From Hoplostethus atlanticus (lineage: Eukaryota > Chordata > Actinopteri > Trachichthyiformes > Trachichthyidae): a stretch of DNA of 64,000 bases. This document shows, piece by piece, positions 61,201 through 64,000 of this stretch. Location: assembly GCA_034670405.1 (NCBI GenBank), contig JAXDDX010000007.1, forward strand, positions 5,979,501-6,043,500. The letters run 5' to 3'. A program made the position numbers and the translations under genes. The notes beneath the pieces are model-generated. The model was not told the DNA's origin. It did no database searches and worked only from the letters and a program-made list of their open reading frames with translations. Numbering within the stretch: the first letter of the stretch is position 1; each line of letters begins with the position of its first letter.

Positions 61201-61983
61201 TTGAACTACTGAAGTGTATTTACATTGATCAAGGGGGAATGGTTTAAGAGCAGGGAGCAACAGTTTATTTTAGGATTTCCCACAAAGATTTTGTAAAAAA
61301 AAAAAAAAAAACAATAACAATAATAATAATAATAATTGCATAAGAAATGTAATATCCAAATGATTGTTTAGTAGGGAAATTCATATGATGGTGATGGTGG
61401 AGGCACTAAAAAGTCTTTGAAAAATATGAGGCTAATTCCAAAAATATTCTAGATATCCCATAAACTATATTTATCTCATTCTACTCTGTTTTGAGGGCAT
61501 ACTATATAAATACAGATATATTTTATCAAGCAGAGCACTTGCTTTCACTATACTATAAAAAATACTGTGAAATGCCGATGGGATAAACTGTAGCACTGTT
61601 TAATCAATGGATCCTAAAAGTCCAAGCTTGAAAATGGTTAAACCTTCATTCAGTTGCTGCAGTAATCATTTATTAATCACATATTAATACAATTATTATT
61701 GCTTTACAAGTCAACATAGTTACAGCTGGAATAAATGTTCAACTAATACATCTGATCTGTGGATGGAAGGTGGATGCTTTATTCCTATGCTGTGATAAAA
61801 AGCCTGATCAAGAATATTCTAGTCTGCATGTTTACGGTATCACACAGTATGATGCTTAAAGATATCACCTTGTATATCATAGAGGCAGCAGATTTTGTCA
61901 AGTTGTCAAATGAAATGGCCAGGTTGCTTCTTCTTAACAACTATTAAGGAGTCTGAGCTTGGGAAGTTGTACACTCAGGTATC
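58280..61983. other. Non-coding stretch
   Basis: Mostly unique sequence. Small repeats are a short CA tract at about 60183-60199, T and A runs near 60700, 60776 and 60828, a TA tract at 61136-61154 and poly-A plus (AAT)n at 61295-61337. 60290-60400 and 60850-61010 are repeat-free patches with ATTA words. No gene recognised. Confidence 0.55.
61295..61337. repeat. Poly-A plus (AAT)n tract
   Basis: A run of A is followed by AAC and AAT trinucleotides. It could be a retrotransposon tail, but no element body is recognisable upstream. Confidence 0.8.
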
Positions 61984-62003
61984 ATACTGCCACCTACTGG
62001 TAA
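61984..62003 (-). promoter_or_regulatory. CTCF motif, perfect core, minus strand
   Basis: The minus strand reads TTACCAGTAGGTGGCAGTAT. Its core CCAGTAGGTGGC fits all 12 positions of CCASYAGRKGGC, and the following AGTA matches a common extension. It is the only perfect core I found. CTCF sites mark insulators and loop anchors in vertebrates, and the site points toward lower coordinates. Confidence 0.6.
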
Positions 62004-63592
62004 AGGCTTTCTGCAAAGACACATTCCAACAATAAGGGAGCTGAACTCAAATGAGTTGCGCCTTAAAATTAAAATGAATCGATGATTACTGAGGAAAATA
62101 TCTACTCCCATGACATCCATGGTATTGAAACTTTTTTTTTTTTTCTTCTTCTCCAAATAGCAGATAAAAGATCCTTAGACATTTGCATTCATTCAGAAAG
62201 GAAATATCCTGTCTGCACCCTGGCCAAACACAGTGCCCAGGTCCCTTTAAAACACATGTAGCTGAAGATGTGGTTATGGTCTATCAAGACTCCCTCCACT
62301 GACAAGCCTCAATTGCTCACTCGTGTGCACAAAGAAAAAGGCGTTCCTGAAATGTTCCTTTATGTTTGATGGATGAGTTGTAGATATAATGGCTGGGCAT
62401 TACCTCTGCAAATAAACCAGACTTGACAGTGCCCCTGCACTGGAACATCTGGGACGCCCCAGAGACAGGATCAAAGGCCTCGTGCGTCCTTGGGTTCTAT
62501 CTGTGCCAAACATGCACGGTGAGCTCAAGAACAGCTAGCCAATGTACTGCAGTCATCATCGTCTGTACAGGCTGTGTTTGTTAGTCATCAGCTCTTTCTC
62601 TGTTTAGTTTGTAACAGTTATATTCCTCCGAGTGTTTTCTGTCATGGTAACAGCAGCGCTGAGAGTGGCACGCGTAGGCAATATCTTAATTTCTAAGTTT
62701 TTAAAGTTCAGAATTCCCGACAACAAAACTAAAGCTTTACCTAAGTGGAAACAGGAACGTAATGTTGAAATTCAAGTGGTAGAGTGATTGATTTTACTAG
62801 CACTTTCCAATTGACACATCAGACTAGACAGCATATCAACTCCACACTCATCTGTACTACACAATTGGGGCCACGCTACACCACAATCCACATTACTTTG
62901 GCTTTGTTTGGAGAAACCCAGCCAACTGCATAACCTTAATTAGCCAAGCTGTATCCATTCAAGTGATTACAATGCTTTGCACAGTAGTGAAGAGAAGCAT
63001 CTGTCACTTAAACTCAAATGATTTCTCAATCTTTCCATTCTTTGGAATAAACCTACCAGACTATAACATGGCTTTTCCTACAGCAGACTGAGGAGCTATT
63101 CATTGAATATAATACAGGAATACAGCCATGAAGTAAATATATGGAACATTTTGGTGAGAATTTTGTGTATGCCAAAGCGAGGAATAATCTTGTCCACTGT
63201 GAGCCATCATAGAATACAAGTATGTCAATTCTACCAGGGAGCAGAGAGGACAAATTAAGGCTTCTCTAGGAGCCCTGGTTTCCCAGGTTCTTGAGTTTCA
63301 TTGTGTTTGCCATTTCTAAATCTCCCCAAGGCTATGCATCTGCTGCTCTCCTGCATGCACAAATGGGGAAAAAGCAGGATGTCACTTTTGTGAACTAGCC
63401 GCCGTGGTGAGAAGGGAAAATGACGGAATCATCAGAAAAGTGGTTTGCGTGGTGAAGCTGAGGCCTGATGAAGGGCAGGTTGCAGGGATCGCCCGCGCCT
63501 CGGCAGATGTGCCTCGGTGTCACTCCACATCCGCAGCCGAATGAATCACCCAACAGATGTTTAACGTCAAGGCCAGGCTGTCACGCCAGCCG
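62004..63592. other. Non-coding stretch
   Basis: Unique sequence with a T run near 62131-62144. No gene or mobile element recognised. Confidence 0.6.
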
Positions 63593-63630
63593 AACACACA
63601 CACACACACACACACGCGCACACGCACACA
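63593..63630. repeat. (CA)n microsatellite
   Basis: A CA tract with CG variants at the right end. Confidence 0.95.
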
Positions 63631-64000
63631 CCAGCCATGCAAACACATACATACACATAGTACAATTTATTACTACATTAGGAAGAGTGGCTGCACAAGG
63701 GGTCAGACCCAGGCACTTCACCTTGATGTGACTTTGGGCAAGAAATGACAGACAAAAGACAAAACTAACAGAGATTTCACTCAACCTAAAGAAGGAAAAA
63801 CAAAGCCTGTGATATGCCCTGTATACACAAACATTTACTTTAGTGTACTTACTCTTACTTTTACTCTTTACTTTAGTGTAGCTCTGCTCAGAGTATTATC
63901 GTACATGTCTAGAGCAAAATGTAACCTCAAAGAGAGATTCCCTTTGATCTCTGGCTTGTACATGTGCCATCCCAAAACAAACATCATACTGAAAGTTGGA
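63631..64000. other. Non-coding stretch at window end
   Basis: Unique sequence. A short TTTACTTTAGTGTA duplication lies at about 63834-63879. No gene recognised. Confidence 0.6.

Noticed and set aside
61295..61337. Poly-A/(AAT)n as a retrotransposon tail
   Set aside because: No element body or target-site duplication is recognisable next to it, so it was listed only as a simple repeat.

Overview
This window looks like a piece of a teleost fish nuclear genome. The reasons are its transposon complement (a decayed Tc1-type transposase whose C-terminal part aligns with fish Tc1-like elements as I remember them, a Tc1/mariner-type MITE whose CAGTGGGGTC termini resemble a fish family, and a 3' tail like that of fish RTE/Rex3 retrotransposons) and a very high density of CA/TG, CT/GA and other microsatellites (about forty dinucleotide loci by my count). 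I cannot name the species or the chromosome.

I find no protein-coding gene that I can support. The longest open frames either run through simple repeats (for example 11335-12033 minus and 53646-54275 plus) or have lengths expected by chance in 64 kb read in six frames. No tRNA, rRNA or known microRNA was recognised. The window is therefore best read as a gene desert or part of a very large intron.

Layout. From 1 to about 35.9 kb, non-coding sequence of fairly high complexity is punctuated by microsatellites; 24.2-31.4 kb is the longest stretch with few repeats and holds the best candidate enhancer blocks. From 35.9 to 37.8 kb lies a nested mobile-element cluster: a dispersed fish repeat, a 5'-truncated Tc1 transposase pseudogene ending in its 3' terminus, a 521-bp solo LTR with a perfect 5-bp target-site duplication inserted at that terminus, and an RTE/Rex3-like 3' tail. 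A 335-bp MITE sits at 43.8-44.2 kb. From 46.5 to 58.3 kb microsatellites are especially dense and include a 20-bp minisatellite, a CpG-containing hexanucleotide array, a 26-bp poly-C run and a strong G-quadruplex motif. The end of the window is again mostly plain non-coding sequence, with one perfect CTCF core motif at about 61.99 kb.

Function, as inference only: several blocks of non-repetitive sequence carry clustered homeodomain (TAATTA/TTAATTAA), POU octamer, SOX and E-box words, a texture common in conserved non-coding elements around vertebrate developmental genes. Conservation cannot be tested here, so these are candidates. I see no novel gene system; the most informative objects are the dated transposon nest, the candidate insulator motifs and the unusual repeat structures.
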